Source of the DNA: Phosphitispora fastidiosa
GTDB taxonomy: Bacteria; Bacillota; Thermincolia; Thermincolales; UBA2595
Assembly (NCBI RefSeq): GCF_019008365.1
Contig: NZ_JAHHUL010000018.1
Span: 1 to 64,000 of the forward strand
Length of the DNA: 64,000 bases
Direction of reading: 5' to 3'
Part shown: positions 10,001-18,610 of the stretch, in pieces
How the letters are laid out: every line of letters begins with the position of its first letter
How positions within the stretch are numbered: position 1 is the first letter of the stretch
The notes under the pieces: model-generated
The model's database searches: none
What the model was told of the DNA's origin: nothing
What the model saw: the letters and a program-made list of their open reading frames with translations, nothing else
Translations under genes and position numbers: made by a program

Positions 10001-12777
10001 TGAGTTGGACGAGGGAGAGCGATATCAAAAATACCAGGATTTACCGCAGTACTAACCCGGATTTTGTGCCCACTGATGCGGGAATTGGAGCTAATCTTAT
10101 CACTGCTGTGTCTGGAACCGTTTATCATAACACCGACCTTGACTCTGAACAAACCTATTATTACAAGGTTATTGCTGTTGACTGTGCCGGCAATGTTTCG
10201 GCCCCGTCTGACAGAGTCTCTGTGCAGCCTGAATTTGCGGAACCCCATCCGGCGCCGGTAATTGTTAGGGCTGACCCTACCAATAAACAGATTCTTTATC
10301 TTGTTTTTGACGAACCGGTTGTTATCAGGGGTAATCCTGCCGAATGGACGGTAACCCAGAATGTATACGGAACACCGCCTGAGGTAACTTCTGCAGAGGT
10401 TACCGATGACAGGAGGATCATCAGAATTATCCTAAACGGAGAACAGGGAACCGGAAACCAGTTAACTCCATTAACATATACCGTGGCTCTGACCGGTATT
10501 GAGGATGATTATGGGACTCCCCTTCCGGAAAATGGTACGGCCAATCAGGTATCCTGGGAGGCCTTTAGCCCTCACGGTAAGTTTTCCCAGTGGTCAGGAG
10601 GAACTGTTCCTGCCGGGTCAGCCACCGTTTTATGCGGACTTTGCCACAGCGCGCATAATGCTTCAGGGAGTTCACTGCTTCCTGATACCACCATTAAAAG
10701 GGTCTGCTTCATTTGTCATAGTATCACTGGTTCCAGCGCCTTAAAGGTGGAAGGTGAATTTGTTTCCCGGAGTGTATATGGGATGCCATATTCTTTTACC
10801 CTTCACAAATCCCTGGACAGTGATGATCCCGGATATGACGTGCTTTCATGTGTTGATTGCCATAATCCTCATGGAGATGTTATCGACAAAAACACTGACA
10901 ATACGATTTATCCCAAGCTGCTGCGGGTTACCGATGCCGGCGGAAATAAATATTATCAGGGCAATCAGGTATGTTTGGCCTGCCATGGCAATATTGACTG
11001 CGGTTTTGAAGACGGGACATATTATGCCAATACCGGGGGGAACCACATTAACCCGGTTAACCCGGATAATATAAATGCTCCAAATACTACCGGACCGGTT
11101 CATTATGATAACGTCAATTTTGCGGATTTCCTTAATCCTGATTCCGGGACCCAGATTACCTGCGTGAAATGTCACGAAAAACACGGTTCCCAATATGGCA
11201 GCCTTCTGGACAACAGCCTGGCCGGCAGTGAGGAAGCCCTGTGCTTCAAATCAGGCTGTCACGGGCCGGAAAATCCCGCCAAAAATATCTATGACCAGTT
11301 TCTCGGCGCCAGCAAGGTTTCCCGGCACGACATCGGCGGCACTGGCGGCAAGGGCAGGGTTGAATGCACCAACTGTCACGGCCCGCATACTGTTGATAAT
11401 ACCAACACCGCAGCTACCGCAAAAATCAGCGATCCGGATAATACCAAGCTGGCATATTCAGGCTGGTTGAATAATGACTTCTGCCTCAAGTGTCATGATG
11501 GCGACCCGCCCCAAAAGACCCGGACTGATACTGAGGTTGTGCCTTACACGGTCAGTTTTGATTTGGATATAACTACCAACGGCTCCGGTTGGAATAAATC
11601 ATGGTTCACCAATTCCGGTCATTATAACCAGGGTTTCCAGACACCCAGGCGCTGCACCGGGTGTCATACCTGGCATGGGTCCCAATATTTATCCCTGATG
11701 ACTGAACCTATCGACCGGGATTTTAATTACAGTTTCAATTCCAGCAATAGCCCTTATTGTTTAGGATTATGCCACCAGGCATCAATAGGCAACTCGTTCG
11801 TGAATACGGAAGTTAAGACTGTATTTAATCCGGCCAACTCTCCATACCGGCATCCTACCTTTGATGTAAATGGGGTTCATGACAATACCGAGGACCTGGC
11901 CGCGAAAAATGTGGACAGGCATGCCGAGTGTTCCGACTGCCATGATGTCCACACCTCCAGGGCTGACGGCACTGAGCAGGGCCTTTTGGGACAGGTAACC
12001 GGTCTTGACCTTACCTGGAGCGGGGACCCATGGGAAACGTTTGCTGATGCGGAGCTGGTGCCGCTGACTTTCGGCGCTAAGCAATACCTGTTGTGTCTTA
12101 AGTGCCACAGCCCTTATTCATATAATTCACCTCCTGAGTCGCCATCGTCCAATGGGTCATGGCAGGGCGCTTTTGACCAGACGGATATTGCTATGGAGTT
12201 CAACCCTGATAACCCTGCCTTCCATGCGGTAATTGGAGAAAGCAAAGTACCCGATTTCGTCTATAATGATGACACATATGATTACGGAATGTTTGCGAAT
12301 TCATGGACGGCAGATTCGGAAATGAAGTGTACAGACTGCCACAGCTATCCGGGCAGGAGGGGGCCTCACGGTTCACCAAACAGGTTCATCCTCAAAGGCC
12401 GATGGGATAATACTACCGGAGAAAGCGGGACTTCCAATCATCTCTGTTTCTACTGTCATGACTATGACTTTTATACAGGGGCTGATCCTGGCAGTGAGAC
12501 TGTAAGATCTCAGTTTTCCAGGGAAGGAAATTATAACCTGCATAACAGCTCCGGGGGTTCCCATGGCAGCGCCGGATGTGTCCAGTGCCACGGAGCGGTT
12601 CCCCATGGCTGGAATAAAGAAGACAGTGGAACTGGAGGGTTGTCCCTGGTTACCGCTGATGATCCCGGACCATATAGTGACGGGGTGGGGATTACAGCAA
12701 TCAACAGTGTAAATACCATCCCGGGTGATTGGAAAGGCCATGGCGTCCAGTGGTCATGCCAGAAAAGCTGTCACTAA
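7066..12777 (+). CDS. Giant extracellular multihaem c-type cytochrome (16 haem sites)
   Basis: A 1903-residue protein. A signal/anchor segment (residues about 20-40) is followed by FG-GAP-like beta-propeller repeats (DIDGDNVSEVVYGG, DLDGDGKQEIIIAG), a FlgD-type Ig region (VWDGTDGAGN near 580), and at least two fibronectin III-like modules (YRSTVSGF, YRSTNPDF). From about residue 1185 the rest is a cytochrome. I count 13 CxxCH sites plus three longer-spaced sites (CFKSGCH, CLGLCH and the C-terminal CQKSCH). Such proteins in Gram-positive metal reducers carry electrons across or outside the wall. The propeller and FN3 part may act as a spacer or adhesion stalk. An NHL protein follows. The terminal electron acceptor is unknown. 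Confidence 0.92.
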   Translation: MATSILSRGLKKVIKQKKVLLATMIILIAAALGAIIWNILPAEAVRKTVWQTPATAAVHAVAAADIDGDNVSEVVYGGQDSKLYVRKYIHATRLTEPYQTFGITAGMSPEIIKLRDLDGDGKQEIIIAGPDSNRVEAYTFINNTLAQLFSVPVSANVLDLAVGQFTDANGNTGIDVAAVTSANKMELVYNDADTWKTGFTANTAYQARRVESFVYDGAQDALVVTTVYGVRTFLFEGVDNPPPVWEVNGVVFDGATYNVFAPLAVSGDIVDSSNSNGTDGIPEIVVGTQDLKAGKSDIIVTLNGRTGAEVWTSTGGKTLGRINDIKVQAVGGAEPDRRYVTVGTGAARDAGGNPAHGQYVLLFEVGGSGLNNPNFKRATGDDWRGYMAPAGEVLAVYLGYIDHSLTNSSGNTNIIVITGDKTDGTPENRVVKMWYLGSTNSLNYDTYSDTDNYYDLNTNASYTWSPRSTYLIASAAVNPQDNWRDVVFTRPGTGGAEVVSFDDKAPVILAVPSVSPNPVVNPWNNNVTISVSASEGCYVKAEVLRGSNGSVFATVGPRVADFNGTDAAASLVWDGTDGAGNRYTETIYKIKVWVYDNETQFDGNSELTLPWQSEARSYNTYPGTYSYYTVSYDSTSPELTLGLYKDINRTIPLSVYNGKPITRSGSPVYLKITGSEALLPDSVFYSVYDVHPQAVASPSTTDNVNFKGIWNLDLPAEDGTAVIQAEGRDPGGNTGTVTREVIVDNTATQPAVTATDNLNGKITLNISGIDPDHRYVRIYRSTVSGFTPNEYCLLASFTGFTANSFTDKNVQPNQNYYYRVQQVDYIENTAVSDEVSGKSLPGLTFNVDYYTDAGLTQLLPKNPDGRYVTNLRSPIYIKFTAGNPLVAAPAYVIDAPGSTANDITEPVTAAWVSGQVYQGTWGVTVPGNDGSASVKVTAADIFGQSLSDNVPAAGGTVVVDTTARTPHLWAEPGPSSVNLSWTRESDIKNTRIYRSTNPDFVPTDAGIGANLITAVSGTVYHNTDLDSEQTYYYKVIAVDCAGNVSAPSDRVSVQPEFAEPHPAPVIVRADPTNKQILYLVFDEPVVIRGNPAEWTVTQNVYGTPPEVTSAEVTDDRRIIRIILNGEQGTGNQLTPLTYTVALTGIEDDYGTPLPENGTANQVSWEAFSPHGKFSQWSGGTVPAGSATVLCGLCHSAHNASGSSLLPDTTIKRVCFICHSITGSSALKVEGEFVSRSVYGMPYSFTLHKSLDSDDPGYDVLSCVDCHNPHGDVIDKNTDNTIYPKLLRVTDAGGNKYYQGNQVCLACHGNIDCGFEDGTYYANTGGNHINPVNPDNINAPNTTGPVHYDNVNFADFLNPDSGTQITCVKCHEKHGSQYGSLLDNSLAGSEEALCFKSGCHGPENPAKNIYDQFLGASKVSRHDIGGTGGKGRVECTNCHGPHTVDNTNTAATAKISDPDNTKLAYSGWLNNDFCLKCHDGDPPQKTRTDTEVVPYTVSFDLDITTNGSGWNKSWFTNSGHYNQGFQTPRRCTGCHTWHGSQYLSLMTEPIDRDFNYSFNSSNSPYCLGLCHQASIGNSFVNTEVKTVFNPANSPYRHPTFDVNGVHDNTEDLAAKNVDRHAECSDCHDVHTSRADGTEQGLLGQVTGLDLTWSGDPWETFADAELVPLTFGAKQYLLCLKCHSPYSYNSPPESPSSNGSWQGAFDQTDIAMEFNPDNPAFHAVIGESKVPDFVYNDDTYDYGMFANSWTADSEMKCTDCHSYPGRRGPHGSPNRFILKGRWDNTTGESGTSNHLCFYCHDYDFYTGADPGSETVRSQFSREGNYNLHNSSGGSHGSAGCVQCHGAVPHGWNKEDSGTGGLSLVTADDPGPYSDGVGITAINSVNTIPGDWKGHGVQWSCQKSCH

Positions 12778-12916
12778 AAAATGGAGGAACTCCTGGATTT
12801 ATCTAGAATATTCAGTATGTAGACCGGGCGGCATCGCGGTGCATCGCGGCGGCATCGGCTTGTTAAAACAGATGGGGCAGTCATTTAATTATCTGTTAAG
12901 GATGTGGTTTACATAC

Positions 12917-13831
12917 ATGAAGGTTAAACACTTATTGCTTGTTTTTTTCATTATGGCTATAGCGGGGATTGCGGCTGTCATGGTTTTTACCGGGGACGGT
13001 GGGAGTGAGAAGGCGGCCGGACCCCGGTTTCTGTATGAAATAACCGGGGGAAATGGGGATAACGGCCTTAAAGACCCGGTATATGCCACGACAGATAAAC
13101 AGGGCCGTATCCTGGTGGCAGACAGCGGCAGGCGCAGGGTGGCGGTATTCACTGCCAAAGGCAGGTTCCTTCACGAAATCGGCGGGCCCAAATCGGCGAA
13201 GCCCCTTTCTTACCCGTATGGTATTGGGCTGCTGGGAGACCGGGTTCTGGTTGCCGATCCCGGTGCAGACGCCCTGTATGAATACTCCGCTGCCGGAAAA
13301 TATGAAAAAACGTGGCTTAATCACCAAGAAGGTATTCAACCGGCTCAGGTTTTTGTCACCAATGATAAAGAAGTGTATATCACTGACATGGCCGGCAAAC
13401 AAATCCTGGTTTTTGACAAAGCAGGCAGCCTGATCAAGACCATCAAGTCCCGGCAGGTTGCCCTGGGGTCTCCTCAGGGTCTTGCGGTAACGGATGATGG
13501 ATCTGTATGGGTCGCAGACGGGGGCAACTATAATGTTAAACTCATCAGCCCCACCGGAGAAACCGGAAAGGTTTTTGACGGCGGGCCCAAACAGGCCTTG
13601 AGCATGGCCAAAGGGCTGGCTGTTGACTCAAAAGGCCGAATTTATGTGGCTGATACTCTGGCAAACCTGGTCAGGGTATTTGATGAGGATGGGAACAGCC
13701 TGGCGGGTTTCACAGCAGAACCGGAAGAGAAGACTAACTTCAACATGCCTGTGGGAATATTTATAGATGATGATGACAAAATATATATTGCCGATCAGGG
13801 AAATAACAGGATTCAGGTGTGGGGTTATTGA
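12917..13831 (+). CDS. NHL-repeat beta-propeller protein, membrane-anchored
   Basis: About 304 residues from the ATG at 12917. There is one N-terminal hydrophobic anchor (HLLLVFFIMAIAGIAAVMVF), then five to six NHL repeats (DKQGRILVADSGRRRVAVF, DDGSVWVADGGNYNVKLI, DSKGRIYVADTLANLVRVF, DDKIYIADQGNNRIQVWGY). NHL propellers usually act as binding platforms. NHL proteins often sit beside multihaem cytochromes in extracellular electron transfer loci, and this one follows the giant cytochrome by 139 nt. The start is uncertain: the open frame reaches back to 12725, and an ATG at 12902 is also possible. No ligand can be assigned. Confidence 0.85.
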   Translation: MKVKHLLLVFFIMAIAGIAAVMVFTGDGGSEKAAGPRFLYEITGGNGDNGLKDPVYATTDKQGRILVADSGRRRVAVFTAKGRFLHEIGGPKSAKPLSYPYGIGLLGDRVLVADPGADALYEYSAAGKYEKTWLNHQEGIQPAQVFVTNDKEVYITDMAGKQILVFDKAGSLIKTIKSRQVALGSPQGLAVTDDGSVWVADGGNYNVKLISPTGETGKVFDGGPKQALSMAKGLAVDSKGRIYVADTLANLVRVFDEDGNSLAGFTAEPEEKTNFNMPVGIFIDDDDKIYIADQGNNRIQVWGY

Positions 13832-13890
13832 CAAACCCCCAAAATTACTGACTTTGTCAGTAGCTTGAGGCAGGACACTGGTCCTGCCTT
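13828..13890. repeat. Possible solo relic of the palindromic repeat family; hairpin after NHL gene
   Basis: TTGACAAACCC...TGACTTTGTC followed by AGGCAGGAC-actg-GTCCTGCCT (stem 13868-13876/13881-13889). The order matches the outer ends of the 46078-46401 element joined together with the middle missing (its ends contain GACAAACCCAATATTTT and TGACTTTGTC...GAGGCGGGTAG). It may also act as a terminator, though the T-run is poor. In the remaining stretch 13891-14149 I see nothing besides AT-rich sequence. Confidence 0.5.
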
Positions 13891-14149
13891 GGCTTATTGT
13901 ATAAAGAGGATTCTTGCCAGTGGGATGTACCAGTGGGATAGTCCGACCGGAATCTGTAGTAGAATTTGCTATGAAACAGTTCTACACTTGATACTATTGT
14001 ACTATTTTGGAAAAACTAAATGCTGTAAAGATATTGCGGTTGTTTTTGTGTAAATTGCTTAATTCGGAAATGTTATATTATCTCAAACACCAGCATTGCA
14101 CAAGAGTATAATATTTAGTATACTTTATTAAGGCTTAGAAAGAGATAAT

Positions 14150-14189
14150 TATAAATAACTATAAATGGTTATAATTAATTATAAGTGAC
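14150..14189 (+). promoter_or_regulatory. Four tandem 10-bp AT-rich iterons
   Basis: Four contiguous 10-bp units, TATAAATAAC, TATAAATGGT, TATAATTAAT and TATAAGTGAC, share TATAA and are spaced by one helical turn. They end 18 nt before the preferred start of the HTH gene at 14208. This phasing suggests an operator array on one DNA face, or a curved promoter region. Autoregulation by the small HTH protein is a guess. Confidence 0.55.
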
Positions 14190-14207
14190 ATGAAAAGAGT
14201 GGTATGT

Positions 14208-14432
14208 ATGTCAAAACATTATGGAGATAAAGGGTTAAAAAGTAAAGTAGATTATCCGGATATTATGACAATAAATCAGGTAGCTGAGTATTTTCAGATA
14301 AGTGAAGTGACTACCTATAAGCTGGTTCAGGAGGGAAGCATTCCGGCCTTCAAAATAGGACGGCACTGGCGGGTAAAAAGGGATGACCTGGATGAATTCA
14401 TAGAAAGACTGAAACGGGGTGAAAGAATTTGA
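14208..14432 (+). CDS. Small excisionase-type helix-turn-helix protein
   Basis: 74 residues from ATG 14208, which has a suitable ribosome site (GAGTGG); an in-frame ATG at 14190 lacks one. Residues about 20-70 form a winged MerR/excisionase-type HTH_17 domain (MTINQVAEYFQISEVTTYKL, then GRHWRVKRDDLDEFI). Such small proteins bind DNA as accessory factors or regulators. Its last codons overlap the TTG start of RNase J by 4 nt, so the two are translationally coupled. It may regulate the downstream gene through the repeats just upstream. Confidence 0.85.
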   Translation: MSKHYGDKGLKSKVDYPDIMTINQVAEYFQISEVTTYKLVQEGSIPAFKIGRHWRVKRDDLDEFIERLKRGERI

Positions 14433-16126
14433 AAGTTAAACGCAGGAGTGGGACTAAATTGAAAAAGGACAACAGTGGTCTGAGTATTATACCCCTCGGA
14501 GGTGTGGGGGAAATCGGGAAAAACATGGTGGTCTTCGAGTATGGTGAAGACATAATAGTTGTTGATGCCGGTGTTGCCTTCCCTGGCGAGGAATTGTATG
14601 GCATAGATTTGGTAATCCAGGATATCAGGTATCTGGTAAGAAACAAGGACCGGGTAAGGGGAATTTTTATTACCCATGGTCATGAAGACCACATAGGCGC
14701 TTTACCTTATGTCCTTAAAGATATCGATGTACCTGTGTATGCTACCAGGCTTACCATTGGCCTGATTAAAAAAAGGCTGACAGAGCATGCCATGGAAAAA
14801 ACCGCCAAGCTGATTGAAATCCATCCTGATGATGTGATCAGGGCAGGTGTTTTTACGGTTGAATTTTTTCGGATTAATCACAGTATCCCTGATGGAGTCG
14901 GACTGGCAATTGATACCCCTGAGGGGCTGGTGGTGCATTCCGGGGACTTTAAACTGGATCATACGCCAATTGACGGCAGGGTAACTGAGCTGCACAAACT
15001 GGCTTCATATGGCGCCAGAGGGGTGCTGCTATTTATGTGTGACAGTACCGGAGCTGAAAATGAGGGCTTTACACCATCTGAAAAAGTGGTTGGAGAAACA
15101 TTTGCGAAGGAGTTTGAGCGGGCAGAAGGAAGAATCATCGTAGCAACATTTGCTTCAAATGTGCACAGGATCCAGCAGGTGGTAAATGCCGCTGTGGAAC
15201 ATGATCGTAAGATTGCCGTAGTTGGCAGGAGTATGGTAAACGTGGTTGAGGCGGCCAGGGAATTAGATTATTTATCCTGTCCGGATTCAATAATGATAGA
15301 TATTGATCAGATAAATAAGTATGCTCCACACCGTATTGTAATTATAACAACCGGCAGCCAGGGGGAACCGATGGCTGCCCTGACACGAATTGCCGAAGGC
15401 AGCCACAGGCAGATTGTACTTGAACCCGGAGATACGGTAATTTTATCGGCAACACCTATCCCGGGAAATGCCAAGCATGTCTACAGGACAATTAACAATC
15501 TCTTCAAGGGAGGCGCCCGAGTAGTTTACAGGGATATTGCATCTGTACATGTGTCCGGACATGCAGCCAAGGAAGAAATTAAGACCCTGATAAATATTGT
15601 TAAGCCCCAATATGCGATGCCTTTTCACGGTGAGTACAGGCATTTGATTAAATTCAGAAAGACAGCTTCCGAACTGGGGATTCCTGAAAAAAACGTTATC
15701 ATCAGCTCTATTGGGGATAAAAATGTTTTTCACCTGGGCAGATTCAGCATGCAGGGTAAAGTTCACTCCGGAAGCATAATGATTGACGGCTTGGGCGTAG
15801 GGGATGTGGGCAATATAGTTTTACGTGACAGAAGGCACTTGGCTGAAGACGGAGTTGTGGTTGCCGTGCTGTCTATTGACAAGACCACAGGGGCGCTGTT
15901 ATCAGGCCCCGACATAGTATCACGCGGTTTTGTCTATGTCCGCGAGTCTGAGGCGCTGCTGGCCAGGATGAAGCATGAACTGGATCGTACGGTGAAAACC
16001 TGTGAAAAATCAAATATCAGGGAATGGTCTAAAATTAAGGAACAAATCCGGAAGACCTTAAGTAATGTGATGTATTCCGAGACAAAAAGGAAACCGCTTA
16101 TTTTACCGATAATAATGGAGGTCTAG
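14429..16126 (+). CDS. rnj: Ribonuclease J
   Basis: A 565-residue metallo-beta-lactamase/beta-CASP ribonuclease. The zinc motif HGHEDH (THGHEDHIGALPY) lies near residue 83, with further ligands at HSGDFKLDH and a C-terminal HVSGHA motif; the beta-CASP region (FASNVHRIQQV) is in the middle. The length fits the family (about 555). RNase J acts in mRNA decay and rRNA maturation as a 5'-3' exonuclease and endonuclease. The start is TTG, overlapping the upstream stop. Only one RNase J gene is visible here, so J1 versus J2 is not decided. Confidence 0.95.
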   Translation: MKVKRRSGTKLKKDNSGLSIIPLGGVGEIGKNMVVFEYGEDIIVVDAGVAFPGEELYGIDLVIQDIRYLVRNKDRVRGIFITHGHEDHIGALPYVLKDIDVPVYATRLTIGLIKKRLTEHAMEKTAKLIEIHPDDVIRAGVFTVEFFRINHSIPDGVGLAIDTPEGLVVHSGDFKLDHTPIDGRVTELHKLASYGARGVLLFMCDSTGAENEGFTPSEKVVGETFAKEFERAEGRIIVATFASNVHRIQQVVNAAVEHDRKIAVVGRSMVNVVEAARELDYLSCPDSIMIDIDQINKYAPHRIVIITTGSQGEPMAALTRIAEGSHRQIVLEPGDTVILSATPIPGNAKHVYRTINNLFKGGARVVYRDIASVHVSGHAAKEEIKTLINIVKPQYAMPFHGEYRHLIKFRKTASELGIPEKNVIISSIGDKNVFHLGRFSMQGKVHSGSIMIDGLGVGDVGNIVLRDRRHLAEDGVVVAVLSIDKTTGALLSGPDIVSRGFVYVRESEALLARMKHELDRTVKTCEKSNIREWSKIKEQIRKTLSNVMYSETKRKPLILPIIMEV

Positions 16127-16129
16127 TAT

Positions 16130-16159
16130 AAAGAAAACCGGCTGAGGTACAGCCGGTTA
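16130..16159 (-). terminator. Terminator between rnj and prfC
   Basis: AACCGGCT and AGCCGGTT (16137-16159) form a perfect 8-bp stem with a 7-nt loop. On the minus strand it is followed by TTTTCTTTAT, so it best ends the minus-strand prfC gene. It may also stop the convergent rnj transcript. Confidence 0.75.
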
Positions 16160-17758
16160 ACCGTCAGACAGTTCATAGGGTTTGCAGAAACGAACGCGGG
16201 GGTTTTTTTCTGCCGCCCAGCGGAGGGCAAAATCATTTTCATAAAGTACCACAGTATCACCGTTGTGGTCCTTTACACAAGGGCTGGAACTGCTGTGGAG
16301 CTGACGGATGTCTTCCGGGTTATCACTTTTTACCCACCTGGCAATGTTGAAGCGGAGATGCTGCAGTAGAATATCGGCCCCGTATTCTGCTTTAAGCCGG
16401 TATTCAAAAACTTCAAACTGAAGTTTTCCTACCACTCCCAAAATGATGTCTTCCGTTCTGTCCCTGAAGGTCCGGAATATTTGGACAGCGCCTTCTTCAG
16501 CCAATTGGTTAATTCCTTTTTGGAATTGTTTATGTTTCATAGCATCCTTTACTGTTACCCTGGCAAAATGCTCGGGAGAGAAGCGGGGGAGCCGTTCGTA
16601 CTGAAATGATCCCTCTTCGCAAAGGGTGTCACCTATCTGGAAAATTCCCGGATCGAATATTCCAATGATGTCACCGGGATAGGCTTCATCTATAATATTC
16701 CGCCCCTGGGCTAGAAATTGCTGTGGCTGTGAAAGCCTTATTTTTTTGCCTGTTCTGACATGGTTTGCCATTATGCCGCGGCTAAACTTACCTGAACAAA
16801 TGCGGAGAAAGGCGATGCGGTCACGATGTGCCGGGTTCATGTTAGCCTGAATTTTAAAGACAAAACCGGAGAATGGCGTTTCCTCCGGGGCGACAAGACC
16901 GATGCTGCTTTTTCTGGGCGTTGGGGCCGGGGCAAGCTCCAGGAAGTCATCCAGAAAAGTCTGGACACCGAAATTAGTAATGGCGCTCCCGAAAAAAACA
17001 GGAGTTAGCTGCCCCTTTTGGATTTGCTGCCGGTCAAACGGATCTCCGGCGATGTCCAATAAGGAAATATGCTCATAGAGTTGGTGGTAAAGAGTTTCAT
17101 CGATTACGTTTTTGAGAGCAGGGTCTTCAATTCCTGCAGCACAGGGGACAAATTTCCTTACACTCCGTTCATTAAATAGTTCCAGCCTGTTTTTCTGCCT
17201 GTCGAAGATGCCGCGAAAATCTCTTCCCATACCAATAGGCCAGTTCATCGGACACGAACGCACACCAAGCACCTGCTCAATTTCCTCTAAGAGTTCCAGA
17301 GGGTCTTTGCCGTGCCGGTCCATTTTGTTTATGAAGGTGAAAATGGGGATAGACCTGATGCGGCATACTTCAAACAGTTTTATTGTTTGGGCTTCCACCC
17401 CTTTGGCTGCATCTATTAGCATAACTGCGCTGTCGGCGGCATTCAGGGTGCGGTAGGTATCCTCACTGAAGTCCTGGTGACCGGGAGTATCTAAAATATT
17501 TATTTTTAAACCTTGGTAAGAAAACTGCATGACACTGGAAGTAACCGAAATACCGCGCTGCTGTTCAATTTTCATCCAGTCGGAGGTTGCATGTTTTCCT
17601 GATTTTCTCCCTTTAACAGTACCGGCTAACCGGATGGCCCCGCCAAATAAAAGAAGTTTTTCGGTCAGGGTTGTTTTCCCGGCATCGGGGTGTGAGATGA
17701 TAGCAAAAGTACGTCTGGTGTTGACTTCTGAGGTAAGCTTATTTTTATGATTATGCAT
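16157..17758 (-). CDS. prfC: Peptide chain release factor 3
   Basis: A 533-residue translational GTPase with G1 SHPDAGKTT near residue 22, G2/G3 (RGISVTSSVMQF, DTPGHQDF) and G4 NKMD; the C-terminal half matches RF3 rather than EF-G (the usual length is about 530). RF3 releases RF1 and RF2 from the ribosome after termination. It stands alone and convergent to rnj. The ATG start is plausible, though the upstream Shine-Dalgarno is modest. Confidence 0.95.
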   Translation of the reverse strand: MHNHKNKLTSEVNTRRTFAIISHPDAGKTTLTEKLLLFGGAIRLAGTVKGRKSGKHATSDWMKIEQQRGISVTSSVMQFSYQGLKINILDTPGHQDFSEDTYRTLNAADSAVMLIDAAKGVEAQTIKLFEVCRIRSIPIFTFINKMDRHGKDPLELLEEIEQVLGVRSCPMNWPIGMGRDFRGIFDRQKNRLELFNERSVRKFVPCAAGIEDPALKNVIDETLYHQLYEHISLLDIAGDPFDRQQIQKGQLTPVFFGSAITNFGVQTFLDDFLELAPAPTPRKSSIGLVAPEETPFSGFVFKIQANMNPAHRDRIAFLRICSGKFSRGIMANHVRTGKKIRLSQPQQFLAQGRNIIDEAYPGDIIGIFDPGIFQIGDTLCEEGSFQYERLPRFSPEHFARVTVKDAMKHKQFQKGINQLAEEGAVQIFRTFRDRTEDIILGVVGKLQFEVFEYRLKAEYGADILLQHLRFNIARWVKSDNPEDIRQLHSSSSPCVKDHNGDTVVLYENDFALRWAAEKNPRVRFCKPYELSDG

Positions 17759-17942
17759 TTGTGCCCTTTCTATTGTAATTTAGTCCTATAAATTATAGCA
17801 CATTTGAAATTGACCTTTTAAATTATACCACATTTTTTGTTGTATATGAAAACATGAAGCATTTTAATAAAGTTTTATCTTGCATTTGAAAAAACATGTT
17901 AAAAAACCAGAGAGTCTTTACCTCTCGTAGTGAAGAATGTTG

Positions 17943-18000
17943 ACCTTTTAAAGCAGCAGGGTCTCAGGCGGGACCTTAAAATCATGCTGGGCCGGATGTG
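17943..18000 (+). pseudogene. Fragment of a corrinoid-protein gene
   Basis: A 50-60 bp stretch matches the corrinoid-protein gene at about 23560-23615: both encode LLKQ..LR.DLKIMLG. Here it reads as LKQQGLRRDLKIMLG with no start and no continuation. It lies in the 390-nt gap 17759-18148, which otherwise holds AT-rich sequence and no gene I can support. It indicates that this gene family was once present in a second copy. Confidence 0.5.
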
Positions 18001-18148
18001 TTGTCCCCGTGGGCATTTCATGGAAGTTTGTTTAGGAGCAATTTTGTTAAAAATAAATGGTGAATAATTGATTCCGGTTTCAAGAAATTGCAGGAAATGA
18101 TACGCTTGATGAGGTATAATAAATTAAAAGGCGTGGTGGGAGGGTGCT

Positions 18149-18610
18149 ATGTCAGAAAACATAATCCCAAAAGATGTATTGATTTTTAAGTTGTTTAGGT
18201 TTACAGAACAAATCAGACATGACGGAAAAATAATTGCCTTTTATCTTTTCGGATCCTATGCTAAAGGCAGGCCAATTCCATCAAGTGATGTTGATTTGGC
18301 TGTCCTTTTTGATGAATCTGTTAATAAGGATTACTACCTTATGGAACGACTTAGATTGATGGGCGAGGTGTCAACAGTTCTTGGTATTGATGCGGTTGAA
18401 CTGGTAGTACTTAATGAATTGCAGCCGGCCCTGGCATACCGTATTATTAAGGATGGAGAATTGTTATATACACGGGATGAAGTGAAAAAGCAGCTGGTTG
18501 CTTTTAAGGTGAAGACAATGGACCGGTATTTTGATTTTCAGCCGGTACAAAGGATGTTTTCCGAAAGTTTGGCAAGGCGAACCAGGGAGGGCGGTTTTGG
18601 TGGTAGATAA
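18149..18610 (+). CDS. mntA: MntA-type nucleotidyltransferase antitoxin
   Basis: A 153-residue minimal nucleotidyltransferase. The catalytic signature GSYAKG-x5-SSDVDLAV lies near residues 38-53. In MntA/HepT systems this enzyme neutralises the HepT toxin by transferring AMP to a tyrosine near its active site. The hepT frame begins inside its last codons. The protein runs longer at its C-terminus than many MntA proteins. Assignment rests on the motif and the pairing. Confidence 0.88.
   Translation: MSENIIPKDVLIFKLFRFTEQIRHDGKIIAFYLFGSYAKGRPIPSSDVDLAVLFDESVNKDYYLMERLRLMGEVSTVLGIDAVELVVLNELQPALAYRIIKDGELLYTRDEVKKQLVAFKVKTMDRYFDFQPVQRMFSESLARRTREGGFGGR

Noticed and set aside
9682-10248. 188-codon minus-strand frame inside the cytochrome gene
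   Set aside because: It is antisense to the FN3 region, has no ribosome site and no recognisable domain; likewise the other long antisense frames within genes.
12725-12916. Longer N-terminus of the NHL protein starting at 12725
   Set aside because: It overlaps the cytochrome's last codons, has a GC-rich repeated GGCATCGCGG stretch and lacks a ribosome site; the signal/anchor fits a start near 12917.
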